Assembly: GCA_964428935.1 (NCBI GenBank)
Contig: CAYSAG010000077.1
Location: 1 to 18,536 of the forward strand
From: JAADHY01 sp964428935
GTDB taxonomy: Bacteria > Planctomycetota > Planctomycetia > Planctomycetales > Planctomycetaceae
DNA length: 18,536 bases
Direction of reading: 5' to 3'
Shown piece by piece: positions 1-6,851 of this stretch. A model generated the notes under the pieces. It saw nothing but the letters and a program-made list of their open reading frames with translations. It was not told the origin of the DNA and made no database searches. Every line of letters starts with the position of its first letter. The stretch's first letter is position 1. Position numbers and translations under genes: made by a program.

Positions 1-215
1 GACTTGGAGCGGGCGTGAAGGGAGCCGCGTCCGGCTGAGGGGCGCGGTGGGTTGCGTCTTGTCGCAGCCGCCAGCTGTCGGCTAGTCGTTTGGGCGGGAC
101 GTGGTCCTGGACGACCCAAGCTCACTTCACCGACGGGCTCGGTGTGCCGGCCGAAAGACGGGAAACCAAGCTGAAGACGTGGATGTCGAGACGGCGTGAG
201 TTAAAGGAGCGAGTC
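1..215. other. 5' flank without a recognisable gene
   Basis: No convincing coding region is seen here. The reading frame of the downstream esterase is open back to about position 90, but that upstream part has no Shine-Dalgarno sequence and does not resemble a signal peptide. An 18-bp imperfect palindrome (8 of 9 pairs; arms AGCCG and CGGCT) lies at 66-83 and could form a hairpin. It might be the end of an upstream transcript or an operator, but such sites are expected by chance in GC-rich DNA. Confidence 0.4.
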
Positions 216-1130
216 ATGAAGCGTGTTGCGATGGCAGCGGTGTGTGCCGTTTGTGTGTTCGCGTTGTGTGGTGCGGCCTGGTCTGGGGAGGGGAACCGGA
301 CGGTGCTGGAGCTGTGGCCGAAAGGACTGCCCGCCGACGCCAAGCCTGTCCCGCCCGAAAAGGCCGCTCAGCTCAAAGCCAAGAACAACCCCGAACGAAT
401 TGCCTACGTCGACCGTCCCACGCTCACGTTGTTCCCGGTTTCGAAGGAGAAGGCGACGGGGTGTGCGGTCGTGGTTTGTCCGGGCGGCGGGTACAACATT
501 CTGGCTTGGAACAAGGAGGGCGTCGAGGTGGCCGAGTGGCTGAACCGGCTCGGCGTCTTCGCCGCCGTGCTCAAGTACCGCGTGCCTCGTCGCGACCCCC
601 AGCGGCCTCACTGGGAGCCGTTGCAAGACGCTCAACGGGCCATTCGTTTGGTCCGGCAGCACGCCGAGCAGTGGAACGTGGACCCGCACCGAATTGGCAT
701 TCTGGGCTTTTCCGCTGGCGGGCACTTGACGGTCATGGCCGCCACGCACTGGGACGAGAAGACTTACGAACCGGTCGACGAGGCCGACCGGTTGAGCTGC
801 CGGCCCGACTTCATGATTCCCATTTACGCGGCCTACCTCGGTGACGACTACAACGACTCGGTCCCGCAACTGGGGCGCCTGGTTCGTGTGACACCGGAAA
901 CGCCGCCTGCGTTCATGGCCGTGACTTGGGACGACAAGATGCGAGGCGCTCAGGCCGCTCTGCTGCTGGTCGAGCTGAAAAAGGCGGGCGTTCCGGCTGA
1001 GCTGCATGTCTTCACGAAAGGCGGCCACGGCTACGGCTTGCGTCCTTCACCGCACCCGGTCGCTCAAGCCTGGCCGGAACTGTGCGAGAAGTGGCTGAAG
1101 TCCATGGGCTTGCTGGAGAAAAAGCAGTAG
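216..1130 (+). CDS. Secreted alpha/beta-hydrolase, esterase (acetylxylan esterase / BD-FAE-like)
   Basis: A 304-residue predicted exported esterase of the alpha/beta-hydrolase fold. The ATG at 216 is chosen because AAAGGAGC sits just upstream and it begins a clear Sec signal (MKRVAMAAVCAVCVFALCGAAWS). The frame is open upstream to about 90, but that part lacks signal features. Seen directly: an oxyanion-hole type motif CPGGGY at residues 88-93, a nucleophile elbow GFSAGG with Ser166, an acid candidate in TWDD (Asp239 or Asp240), and the catalytic His271 in GGHGYG. Order and spacing fit the family that includes BD-FAE and many planctomycete acetylxylan or carbohydrate esterases; the protein probably removes ester side groups from polysaccharide in the periplasm. 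The exact substrate cannot be read from sequence. It converges on the next gene, with only 14 bp between the two stop codons, and no terminator was seen there. Confidence 0.87.
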   Translation: MKRVAMAAVCAVCVFALCGAAWSGEGNRTVLELWPKGLPADAKPVPPEKAAQLKAKNNPERIAYVDRPTLTLFPVSKEKATGCAVVVCPGGGYNILAWNKEGVEVAEWLNRLGVFAAVLKYRVPRRDPQRPHWEPLQDAQRAIRLVRQHAEQWNVDPHRIGILGFSAGGHLTVMAATHWDEKTYEPVDEADRLSCRPDFMIPIYAAYLGDDYNDSVPQLGRLVRVTPETPPAFMAVTWDDKMRGAQAALLLVELKKAGVPAELHVFTKGGHGYGLRPSPHPVAQAWPELCEKWLKSMGLLEKKQ

Positions 1131-1144
1131 TCAGCGGTGCTGCG

Positions 1145-2401
1145 TCACTGGGTTGTTGAGCCGGACTGGCTCTGCGCCGTCTGTGCCGGAGCCAGCTCGG
1201 GCAGAATGGGCATTCGCTCTGGGTGCAAATGGAACCACGGGAACTCCCGGCCCACCTCGCGCAGGCACAAGACCAGCCCGTCGGGCGTGCACAGGTAAAT
1301 GCGGTCCGTTCGGTTGTTGGCCAGACGCACCGAGAAACGACGCAACGGCAAGGCGCCACGCAAGGCTCCGTTCTGTCGGTGCAGCACCACCAGGTTGCCG
1401 ACCACGTCCGTCACGTAGACGAACTGGTCGGTCGCGGCCACAAATCCCGTAATTCGCGGGTACGACCAAAGCCGCTCGCCCTTTCGCAGCGACAGGCAGT
1501 ACAAACCGCCCTCCAAAGCAATCAAGTAAATGTGTTCGTCAATGATTTGCGGCTGGACGCGCACGGGGTAGCCCAGCACGAACGGCCGCCACTCCAACGC
1601 TCCCGTCTCCTTCTTAATGCAGTAGACGTTGAAGTCGGCTGTGGGCATGACAATGTACTCGGCGTGTTCGGCCAGCGGAGCGGAAGCGGGAGCGTCGGTC
1701 TCGAACTGCCACTGCAACCGTCCCAGCGCCGTTCCCACCGAGTAAAGGGACGCGTCTTTGCTGGCGAAGTTGACGACGCGGCCGGTGGAAATGGGAGCGG
1801 ACAGAATTTCGCCACCGGTCTTGAACCGCCAACGAAGTGCAGACACGGCGAATTCGGGCAGTCGACCTTGGTCAAAAAGCTTGTCCAGCTCGCGCAAGTC
1901 GTACGCGAACACGCTGCCGTCGACCGTGCCGAAGTAAATTTGCCGGTCGTCGACCGTTGGACTGGTCGACGGGTCGCGCGGCAGTCGCAACCACCAGGCG
2001 ATTTTTCCGTCGAACTTGCCCAAGCAGTAAAGGTTGATGCCCGAGACAATGAACACGAAGTCGCGGTTCGAGGTGGCTCGGTACTGCGGGTCGTCTCGCT
2101 GTCCCAGTTGTCGGGCCCACAGTTTCCGACCGGTTTCGCTGTCGAACGCCGTGACCACGCCTCCGCTGGTCTGCACCAGCAGCACGTCTTCGTCGACAAC
2201 CAGGTGCCGAACGACGGACCTGGCCGGATTAATCGTTGCTTGGCTCCACCACGCCCGCTCCAGAGCGACCCGAGCCAGCTCGGTGTTGGTCGGCAGCAGA
2301 TGGTCGGAGACCTGCGCCGAGCAATTCCCGGCCCCTCCGACGGCCAGGCACACCCACAGCCAACCGCTAGCACACAAGAGCCCGAACTGCGTTCTGGTCA
2401 T
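1145..2401 (-). CDS. Secreted PQQ-like (BamB-like) beta-propeller protein
   Basis: A 418-residue exported beta-propeller. ATG at 2401 is preferred over an in-frame GTG at 2413, because GTGGGGG immediately precedes the ATG while the GTG has no ribosome site. The N-terminus (MTRTQFGLLCASGWLWVCLAVGGAGNCSAQ) looks like a Sec signal; the cysteine near its end does not fit a good lipobox. Repeated PQQ-type blades are visible at about 66-100 (GGVVTAFDSETGRKLW), 146-195 (DGSVFAYDL), 199-236, 241-275 (FNVYCIKKETGALEW), 283-315 (GGLYCLSLRKGERLW) and 318-355 (GNLVVLHRQNGALRG). No dehydrogenase catalytic residues were recognised, so a scaffold or binding role like BamB is more likely than a PQQ enzyme. 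The C-terminal 15 or so residues are Gln/Ser/Thr-rich. It diverges from the HEAT-repeat gene. Confidence 0.85.
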   Translation of the reverse strand: MTRTQFGLLCASGWLWVCLAVGGAGNCSAQVSDHLLPTNTELARVALERAWWSQATINPARSVVRHLVVDEDVLLVQTSGGVVTAFDSETGRKLWARQLGQRDDPQYRATSNRDFVFIVSGINLYCLGKFDGKIAWWLRLPRDPSTSPTVDDRQIYFGTVDGSVFAYDLRELDKLFDQGRLPEFAVSALRWRFKTGGEILSAPISTGRVVNFASKDASLYSVGTALGRLQWQFETDAPASAPLAEHAEYIVMPTADFNVYCIKKETGALEWRPFVLGYPVRVQPQIIDEHIYLIALEGGLYCLSLRKGERLWSYPRITGFVAATDQFVYVTDVVGNLVVLHRQNGALRGALPLRRFSVRLANNRTDRIYLCTPDGLVLCLREVGREFPWFHLHPERMPILPELAPAQTAQSQSGSTTQ

Positions 2402-2484
2402 GTCTGCCCCCACTCAGGTTGGGACGGAGCGGGCCCGGTTTCCGTTGCCCGCCGAACCGCTCGTCAAAGACAGGAACGAGCACC

Positions 2485-2490
2485 ATTGTA
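2485..2490 (-). promoter_or_regulatory. Possible -10 box for the PQQ-propeller gene
   Basis: TACAAT on the minus strand matches the sigma-70 -10 consensus at 5 of 6 positions and lies about 80 nt before the propeller start codon. No good -35 hexamer is present at 16-18 bp, so this is a weak call. Confidence 0.28.
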
Positions 2491-2524
2491 GACATCTCGG
2501 CAGACACGAAACCAGACTTCGCTT

Positions 2525-2555
2525 GTTGAAAAGACGCGATTTCAACCGGTAGAAT
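2525..2555 (+). promoter_or_regulatory. Sigma-70-like promoter with overlapping inverted repeat, upstream of the HEAT-repeat gene
   Basis: TTGAAA (2526-2531) and TAGAAT (2550-2555) are separated by 18 bp, each one mismatch or so from the sigma-70 consensus. A perfect 7-bp inverted repeat, GTTGAAA and TTTCAAC, separated by 8 bp (2525-2546), covers the -35 box and most of the spacer, which is a typical placement for a repressor site. Transcription would start near 2562 and give a leader of about 160 nt before the ATG at 2724. The rest of the 322-bp divergent region (2402-2723) shows nothing else I can name. Confidence 0.5.
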
Positions 2556-2723
2556 CCGACTAGCCAGCACGACGCAAACAACGACGCCGTGGCTCAAACG
2601 CAGAAGGCCAGAGCCGGCAAGCTTCTTTGGTTGGACCACCTTTTCGGGCCGGCGCGGTACTGGGTTGGCTGAACCCGGGGTTTGTCCTGGCACTTTCCGT
2701 CTGTCTGGACAGAAAGGACGGCC

Positions 2724-4082
2724 ATGCCTCCGTCCGTCCGCTACAAACCTTTGCGTGGGCTGTTGGCCGTCTGGGCCGCGACGTTCAGCTTGGTGTACTC
2801 GGCCGACCGCGTCGTGGCTGACGTAGTTCGTCTGGCCAACGGTGGTCGGCTCTACGGAAAAGTCGTGTCGCAGGACTCGACGCCGGACCCGTCCTCCGAC
2901 GAGACGCTCGGCGTGCTTCGCATTCGAACGGTGACCGGCGCGCTGGTCGAAGTGATTCGGTCGGAGGTCGTCGACGTCCAAACACGTTCGCTGGTGCGGG
3001 AGCAGTACGAGCTGCAACGGGCTTGCGCTGCGGACACGGTCGAGGAGCACCTGCGTCTGGCCACCTGGTGCCAGCAGCACGGGTTGGAGGCTGAGCGGGC
3101 CGAAGAACTTCGGCGGGTCTTGGAATTGGACCCCAACAACCAAGTGGCTCACCGAGCCCTCAAGCACGTCCGCTACGACGGGCGCTGGGTCACTCGAGAC
3201 GAGTACGACCGACTGATGCGAGAAAACGGCTACGTGCTTTACAAGGGCCGGTACCTCACGCGTCAGGAGCTTGAACTGCTGCAGCAGAAGGAACGCCTGA
3301 CCGCTAGGCAGCAGCAGTGGTTCCCGAAAATTCGCATTTGGCACCGGTGGCTGACTGGACGTCGGGCGGACCGACGGGCGGAGGCTTTGGCGAGGCTGCG
3401 CGAGGTGCGGGACCCGGCCGCTCTTCGGGCCTTACAACAGTTTCTGGGACGCGACCGTCGGTCGTCCGTCCGCGCCCTGCTGGTCGAAATTCTGGCACAA
3501 ATGGACGCGGCGCCGGCGCACGCTCTGCTGACGACGCTGGCTTTGCAGGACCCGGACGAGCAGGTGCGGCAGGCGGCCGTTCGAGCCATTCCGGAGTCGT
3601 ACTTGCCCACGGCCCGAGCTCGCTTTCGCGCCGCGTTGGGAAGTCAAGACAACCGCCTGGTGCGACGGGCCGGCGCGGCGCTGGCCGAGGTCGGAACGCA
3701 AGAGGACGTCCCGGCGCTCATTGCCGCACTGGTCACCACGCACGCCTACAAGGTTCGCGTGCCGACCTACTCCAACACCTACGGCTTCTCGACCGACGGC
3801 TCCTTCAGCATTGGCGGCGCTCCGCTCACCACGCCCCTCCCGCCGGACGTCGAACTGGCACTCCGCACCGGACAGCTTCCGTACGGCGTGCTGGTCCAAC
3901 CCGACCCGGTCTTGCGAGCTCACCAGCGCACCAAGGTTGTCACGGTGCGGGTCCGCTTGCAGAACCCGGAGGTTCTGGTCGCGCTGCAAAAGCTGACCGG
4001 CAAGGACTTCGGCTACGAAGAGCGAATCTGGCAACGGTGGTGGGTGGCGCAGAAACAGTCCTCCGCTCTTCCCTTGAACTAG
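2724..4082 (+). CDS. Secreted HEAT-repeat protein (planctomycete type)
   Basis: A 452-residue predicted exported protein. ATG at 2724 has AGAAAGGA upstream and begins a Sec-like signal (MPPSVRYKPLRGLLAVWAAT...) ending near residue 32; a TTG 42 bp further upstream is less plausible. After the signal comes a short beta segment (residues 33-80, DVVRLANGGRLYGKVV), then a TPR-like helical stretch around 95-150. Next is the paired motif GRWVTRDEYDRL...GRYLTRQE, common in secreted planctomycete proteins. HEAT-like helical repeats span about 210-340 (DPAALRALQQFLGR, SSVRALLVEILAQM, DEQVRQAAVRAI, EVGTQEDVPALIAALV). No catalytic motif was seen; a protein-interaction scaffold is inferred. The last 100 residues are unassigned. 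It has its own promoter candidate at 2526-2555. Confidence 0.82.
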   Translation: MPPSVRYKPLRGLLAVWAATFSLVYSADRVVADVVRLANGGRLYGKVVSQDSTPDPSSDETLGVLRIRTVTGALVEVIRSEVVDVQTRSLVREQYELQRACAADTVEEHLRLATWCQQHGLEAERAEELRRVLELDPNNQVAHRALKHVRYDGRWVTRDEYDRLMRENGYVLYKGRYLTRQELELLQQKERLTARQQQWFPKIRIWHRWLTGRRADRRAEALARLREVRDPAALRALQQFLGRDRRSSVRALLVEILAQMDAAPAHALLTTLALQDPDEQVRQAAVRAIPESYLPTARARFRAALGSQDNRLVRRAGAALAEVGTQEDVPALIAALVTTHAYKVRVPTYSNTYGFSTDGSFSIGGAPLTTPLPPDVELALRTGQLPYGVLVQPDPVLRAHQRTKVVTVRVRLQNPEVLVALQKLTGKDFGYEERIWQRWWVAQKQSSALPLN

Positions 4083-4294
4083 CCCTTCTGCCGCAGCCAT
4101 ACTGCCGCTCGTCCAAAACGGCGAAGGCTCGGTCCGACGCCTCTCCGGCGACGGCTTCGAGAGCGGGGCGGCGTTTGCACGCCGGCCACGAGCTCCACAG
4201 GGCCGGTCGGCTCGAGCGGGACGCCGAACCACGCGGTCCGAAGAAGCCTTCGGCGAAAAGAAAACTTCTCGGAAGGTTCACGCTGGTCGTGTCC
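4083..4294. other. Intergenic gap before the UDG gene, with one small hairpin
   Basis: This 212-bp gap is open in the UDG frame, but the translation is Arg/Ser/Ala-rich and unlike a protein domain. A perfect 6-bp stem with a 4-nt loop (CCGAAG, AAGC, CTTCGG; 4238-4253) is present without a following T run. It is either a leader structure for the UDG gene or chance. Confidence 0.35.
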
Positions 4295-5059
4295 ATGAAA
4301 GCGGTCACGAATTTGGACTTGGTGAGAGCCTTGCAGCAGCGGCTCGACGACTTGCGAATGGCCGGTGTGTCGCACTTGCCTCGAGCCGACTTCTGCAAGC
4401 TGTTTGCCGTGGAAGAAGACAAGCAGGAAGACAAAGCGGTGGCGAAGCGGAGTGGAAGTGGTCGGTCTCGGCAGCAACGTTTGGCCGCGGTGGCCAAGGC
4501 GGTGGCCCGGTGCACGCGCTGTCCCGAACTGGTCCAGAACCGGACGCAAACGGTTTTCGGTGTTGGGAACCCGAACACGTCGATTGTTTTCGTTGGCGAG
4601 GCTCCCGGCGCCGACGAAGACCGACAAGGCGAGCCGTTCGTGGGCGCGGCCGGCCAGTTGCTGAACAAAATCATTGAGGCGTGCCAACTGAAACGGGAGG
4701 ACATTTACATTACGAACGTCGTCAAATGCCGACCGCCTCGAAACCGGACGCCCACGGCCGAGGAGTGTGCGAACTGCCTCAAGTACCTGAAAGCTCAATT
4801 GGAAATCATTCAGCCCGACTACATTGTCTGCTGGGGAACCACCGCCGCCCAGACGTTGCTCGGTACCAAAGACCCCATTGGACGGTTGCGCGGCCGGTTC
4901 TTTCAGTACGGCAACGCAAAAGTGGTTTGCACGTACCACCCCTCCTACCTGCTCCGCTACCCGCCGGCCAAGCGAGACGTCTGGGAAGACATGAAGTTTT
5001 GGCGCAAGGACATGGGAGTCGTCCTGAAAGACGCCGGAAAGGCGGGCAGACGTCGCTGA
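4295..5059 (+). CDS. Family 4 (Fe-S) uracil-DNA glycosylase
   Basis: A 254-residue family-4 uracil-DNA glycosylase, which cuts uracil from DNA to start base-excision repair in the cytoplasm. Four cysteines in the family's [4Fe-4S] pattern are visible: Cys73 and Cys76 (CTRC), Cys145 and Cys161. The 16-residue spacing of the last pair matches Thermus TtUDGA. Catalytic-site motifs are GEAPGADEDRQGEPFVG (from residue 101) and HPSYLLR (215-221). An N-terminal extension of about 65 charged residues precedes the catalytic domain; it is longer than in the compact thermophile enzymes and may bind partners. The start is uncertain: GGAAGG at 4271-4276 is 18 nt from the ATG at 4295 but 12 nt from an in-frame GTG at 4289, so translation could begin two codons earlier. 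The nikR gene follows 87 bp downstream. Confidence 0.95.
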   Translation: MKAVTNLDLVRALQQRLDDLRMAGVSHLPRADFCKLFAVEEDKQEDKAVAKRSGSGRSRQQRLAAVAKAVARCTRCPELVQNRTQTVFGVGNPNTSIVFVGEAPGADEDRQGEPFVGAAGQLLNKIIEACQLKREDIYITNVVKCRPPRNRTPTAEECANCLKYLKAQLEIIQPDYIVCWGTTAAQTLLGTKDPIGRLRGRFFQYGNAKVVCTYHPSYLLRYPPAKRDVWEDMKFWRKDMGVVLKDAGKAGRRR

Positions 5060-5146
5060 CCTCCGCCGGCTCGTCACGTCCGTCGACGTCTCGCGGTTCC
5101 GTTCTTTTCGTGTTTTCCCGACGCAATGCACAAGGAGCCACACTCC

Positions 5147-5569
5147 ATGGGCGGTGACAGAATCGTCCGGTTCAGCGTGTCGATTGAGGAAAGTCTTTTG
5201 GACGGTTTCGACCGCTACTGCAAGAAGGAACAATTCGCGACGCGAAGCGAAGCGGTGCGACAACTGATTCGCGACCGGCTGACGGCTTGGAGCTGGGAGA
5301 AAGGTGCGGCCGAAGTGGCGGGCACTCTGACTTTGGTCTACGACCACCACCGCGCTCAACTCATCGACCGCCTGACCCGCATTCAGCACGACCACAACGA
5401 CCTGATTGTCTCCACGACCCACATTCACCTGTCACACGACCTGTGCCTGGAAGTCATCATTCTGCGCGGACCGGCCAACCGCGTACAAAAAATCGCCTCA
5501 CAGTTGAAGGGACTGAAAGGCATTCACAAGGGCGAGCTGGTCATTGCTCGGGTCGAGGCCACGCCGTGA
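5147..5569 (+). CDS. nikR: Nickel-responsive transcriptional regulator NikR
   Basis: A 140-residue NikR: an N-terminal ribbon-helix-helix DNA-binding domain (about 1-48, RIVRFSVSIEESLLDGFDRY...ATRSEAVRQLIRD) joined to an ACT-like tetramerisation and metal-binding domain. Aligned by eye to E. coli NikR, the four square-planar nickel ligands are all present: His81, His92, His94 and Cys100 (THIHLSHDLCLE). It should therefore sense Ni(II) and repress or activate nickel uptake genes. The start at 5147 is chosen over the ATG at 5126, because AAGGAG lies 9 nt before 5147 and nothing precedes 5126. No nickel transporter, urease or hydrogenase gene lies beside it, so its targets are elsewhere or in the transport locus about 4 kb downstream. 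It converges on the RNase Z-like gene with a 56-bp gap. Confidence 0.95.
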   Translation: MGGDRIVRFSVSIEESLLDGFDRYCKKEQFATRSEAVRQLIRDRLTAWSWEKGAAEVAGTLTLVYDHHRAQLIDRLTRIQHDHNDLIVSTTHIHLSHDLCLEVIILRGPANRVQKIASQLKGLKGIHKGELVIARVEATP

Positions 5570-5625
5570 GCGGCTGGTAGCACGGCGGGCGTTGGCTTGC
5601 TCACGCAGGACGTCGGCCGAAGGTT

Positions 5626-6375
5626 TTACTCTGTGCGGCGGAGGGGGAGTTCCTCCAGGTCGGTTCCGAGTGTCGTGTCGGGGAAGCCGGACTGCACCTG
5701 CTGAAGAATGGCCGAGTGAAAGTCGGCCAGCCACGGGTCCAGGTGGCACAGAACCAGCCGCCGAACTCTGGCCTGGCTGCACAGCTTCGCCACGGCCGAC
5801 GCGTAGCTGTGGTGGGACTGGTCGGCCAGTTCGGCCAGCTCGTCCGGGAACGTGCACTCGTGCAGCAGCAGGTCGACGTTGCGGACCAGCTCGGTGTAGG
5901 TGCCGTCGACCGGCGTGTCGGTGACGTAGGCCAACGAGAAGTCCGGCCAGTCGACGCGAAAGGCCGTGGAGCCGCCCGGGTGGTTTGGGAGGGGGCAGAA
6001 GGTGAGCCGTGCGCCCGCACCCACGTCGACAGGGCCGTCCAGCACGACGAACTCGTAGCGCGACCGGCCGGAGAACACGGGCGTTTCAAACAGGTGAGCC
6101 TGCACAGCCTCCAGCGTCTCGGCCGTGCCGTAAACTCGCACGCGGTCGACCCAACCCAGCTTGAACGCCGGCAAGAAGTAAGTCAGACCAACGACGTGGT
6201 CCAAGTGTGGGTGCGAAAGGAAGACTTGCAGCTGGCGCGTCGCCAGTCGCTTCGGCACGCGAAAAAAAGCCGTGCCCGCGTCGAAGACCAACCCCAGCTC
6301 GGGCAAGAAGTAACACGCCGTGTGCCGTTGCTCGCTCGGGTGGTAGCCACCGGTTCCCAGAAGGAGCAGTTTCAT
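5626..6375 (-). CDS. RNase Z-like metallo-beta-lactamase fold hydrolase
   Basis: A 249-residue cytoplasmic protein of the metallo-beta-lactamase fold. ATG at 6375 is chosen because AGGAGG lies 6-7 nt upstream; an in-frame start 14 codons earlier lacks this. The zinc motif HPHLDH (His55, His57, Asp59, His60) is intact, and further candidate ligands are His132 (PNHPGG), Asp153 (VTDTPVDG) and His211 (LCHLDPW). LLHECTFPDE and SHHSYASAVA are characteristic of the RNase Z / ElaC branch. It is shorter than typical RNase Z (about 300 residues), and no flexible arm for tRNA binding is evident, so it may be a phosphodiesterase-type relative acting on another substrate rather than the tRNA 3' processing enzyme. 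The metal-dependent hydrolase call is firm; the substrate is unknown. Confidence 0.9.
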   Translation of the reverse strand: MKLLLLGTGGYHPSEQRHTACYFLPELGLVFDAGTAFFRVPKRLATRQLQVFLSHPHLDHVVGLTYFLPAFKLGWVDRVRVYGTAETLEAVQAHLFETPVFSGRSRYEFVVLDGPVDVGAGARLTFCPLPNHPGGSTAFRVDWPDFSLAYVTDTPVDGTYTELVRNVDLLLHECTFPDELAELADQSHHSYASAVAKLCSQARVRRLVLCHLDPWLADFHSAILQQVQSGFPDTTLGTDLEELPLRRTE

Positions 6376-6851
6376 TCGGAACCTCCTGCTGGTGAGGCGT
6401 TGCGTGTTGCAGGGCAAACGCGGCCGTCTGCGCCGCTCGAGCTCGCTCCTGCCGGCGAGTTTACGCCGGGGCGACGGGTTGACAAGTCTGCGGCTCGCTT
6501 GTGTGACGGCCGCTCGCTTTACTGGACGCCGTTCGTCCGCGGCGGGGGCGTTTGCTGGACGGAGCGGCGGGTTTCGGGGTAAGGTAGGGTCGGAACTTGG
6601 GGACGCGTCGGCAGTCCACGGCCCTCGGTTCCCTCGGACGGTCTTCGCGGGCCGACGGCGGCCGCGACGTGTTGGACCGGGTCGAGCAGGAAGACGCGGC
6701 GCGTCGAGCGGCTGAACTGGAAACGGGAAGGTCCTTCGTCCTGCGGGAAGGCCGGGGGCTGGGACCGGGCCGGCGGGACGCGCTTAGGCGTTCGAAGTGG
6801 CAGTGGTCGAAACACAACCGGACGCGAAGTGGAACTTGCGGAGCTCGAGCC
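6376..6851. other. 476-bp divergent intergenic region
   Basis: This gap separates the divergent RNase Z-like and DUF3604 genes. The DUF3604 frame is open across its right half (from 6597), but the ATG at 6852 with its own GGAG and signal peptide marks the likelier start. Apart from the overlapping promoter candidates at 6458-6507 I see no repeat, small gene or RNA structure that stands out. Confidence 0.4.
6458..6485 (-). promoter_or_regulatory. Promoter candidate for the RNase Z-like gene
   Basis: On the minus strand TTGTCA (6485-6480) and TAAACT (6463-6458) are spaced 16 bp apart, matching the sigma-70 consensus at 5/6 and 4/6 positions. Transcription would start near 6450, about 75 nt before the ATG. 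The same bases carry a perfect plus-strand -35, TTGACA (6479-6484), with a poor -10 (TGTGAC, 6502-6507) that could serve the divergent DUF3604 gene. Confidence 0.35.

Noticed and set aside
1223..2491. A 422-codon plus-strand frame antisense to the PQQ-propeller gene.
   Set aside because: No domain-like sequence (Gln/Arg/Val-rich), while the opposite strand shows regular propeller blades and a signal peptide.
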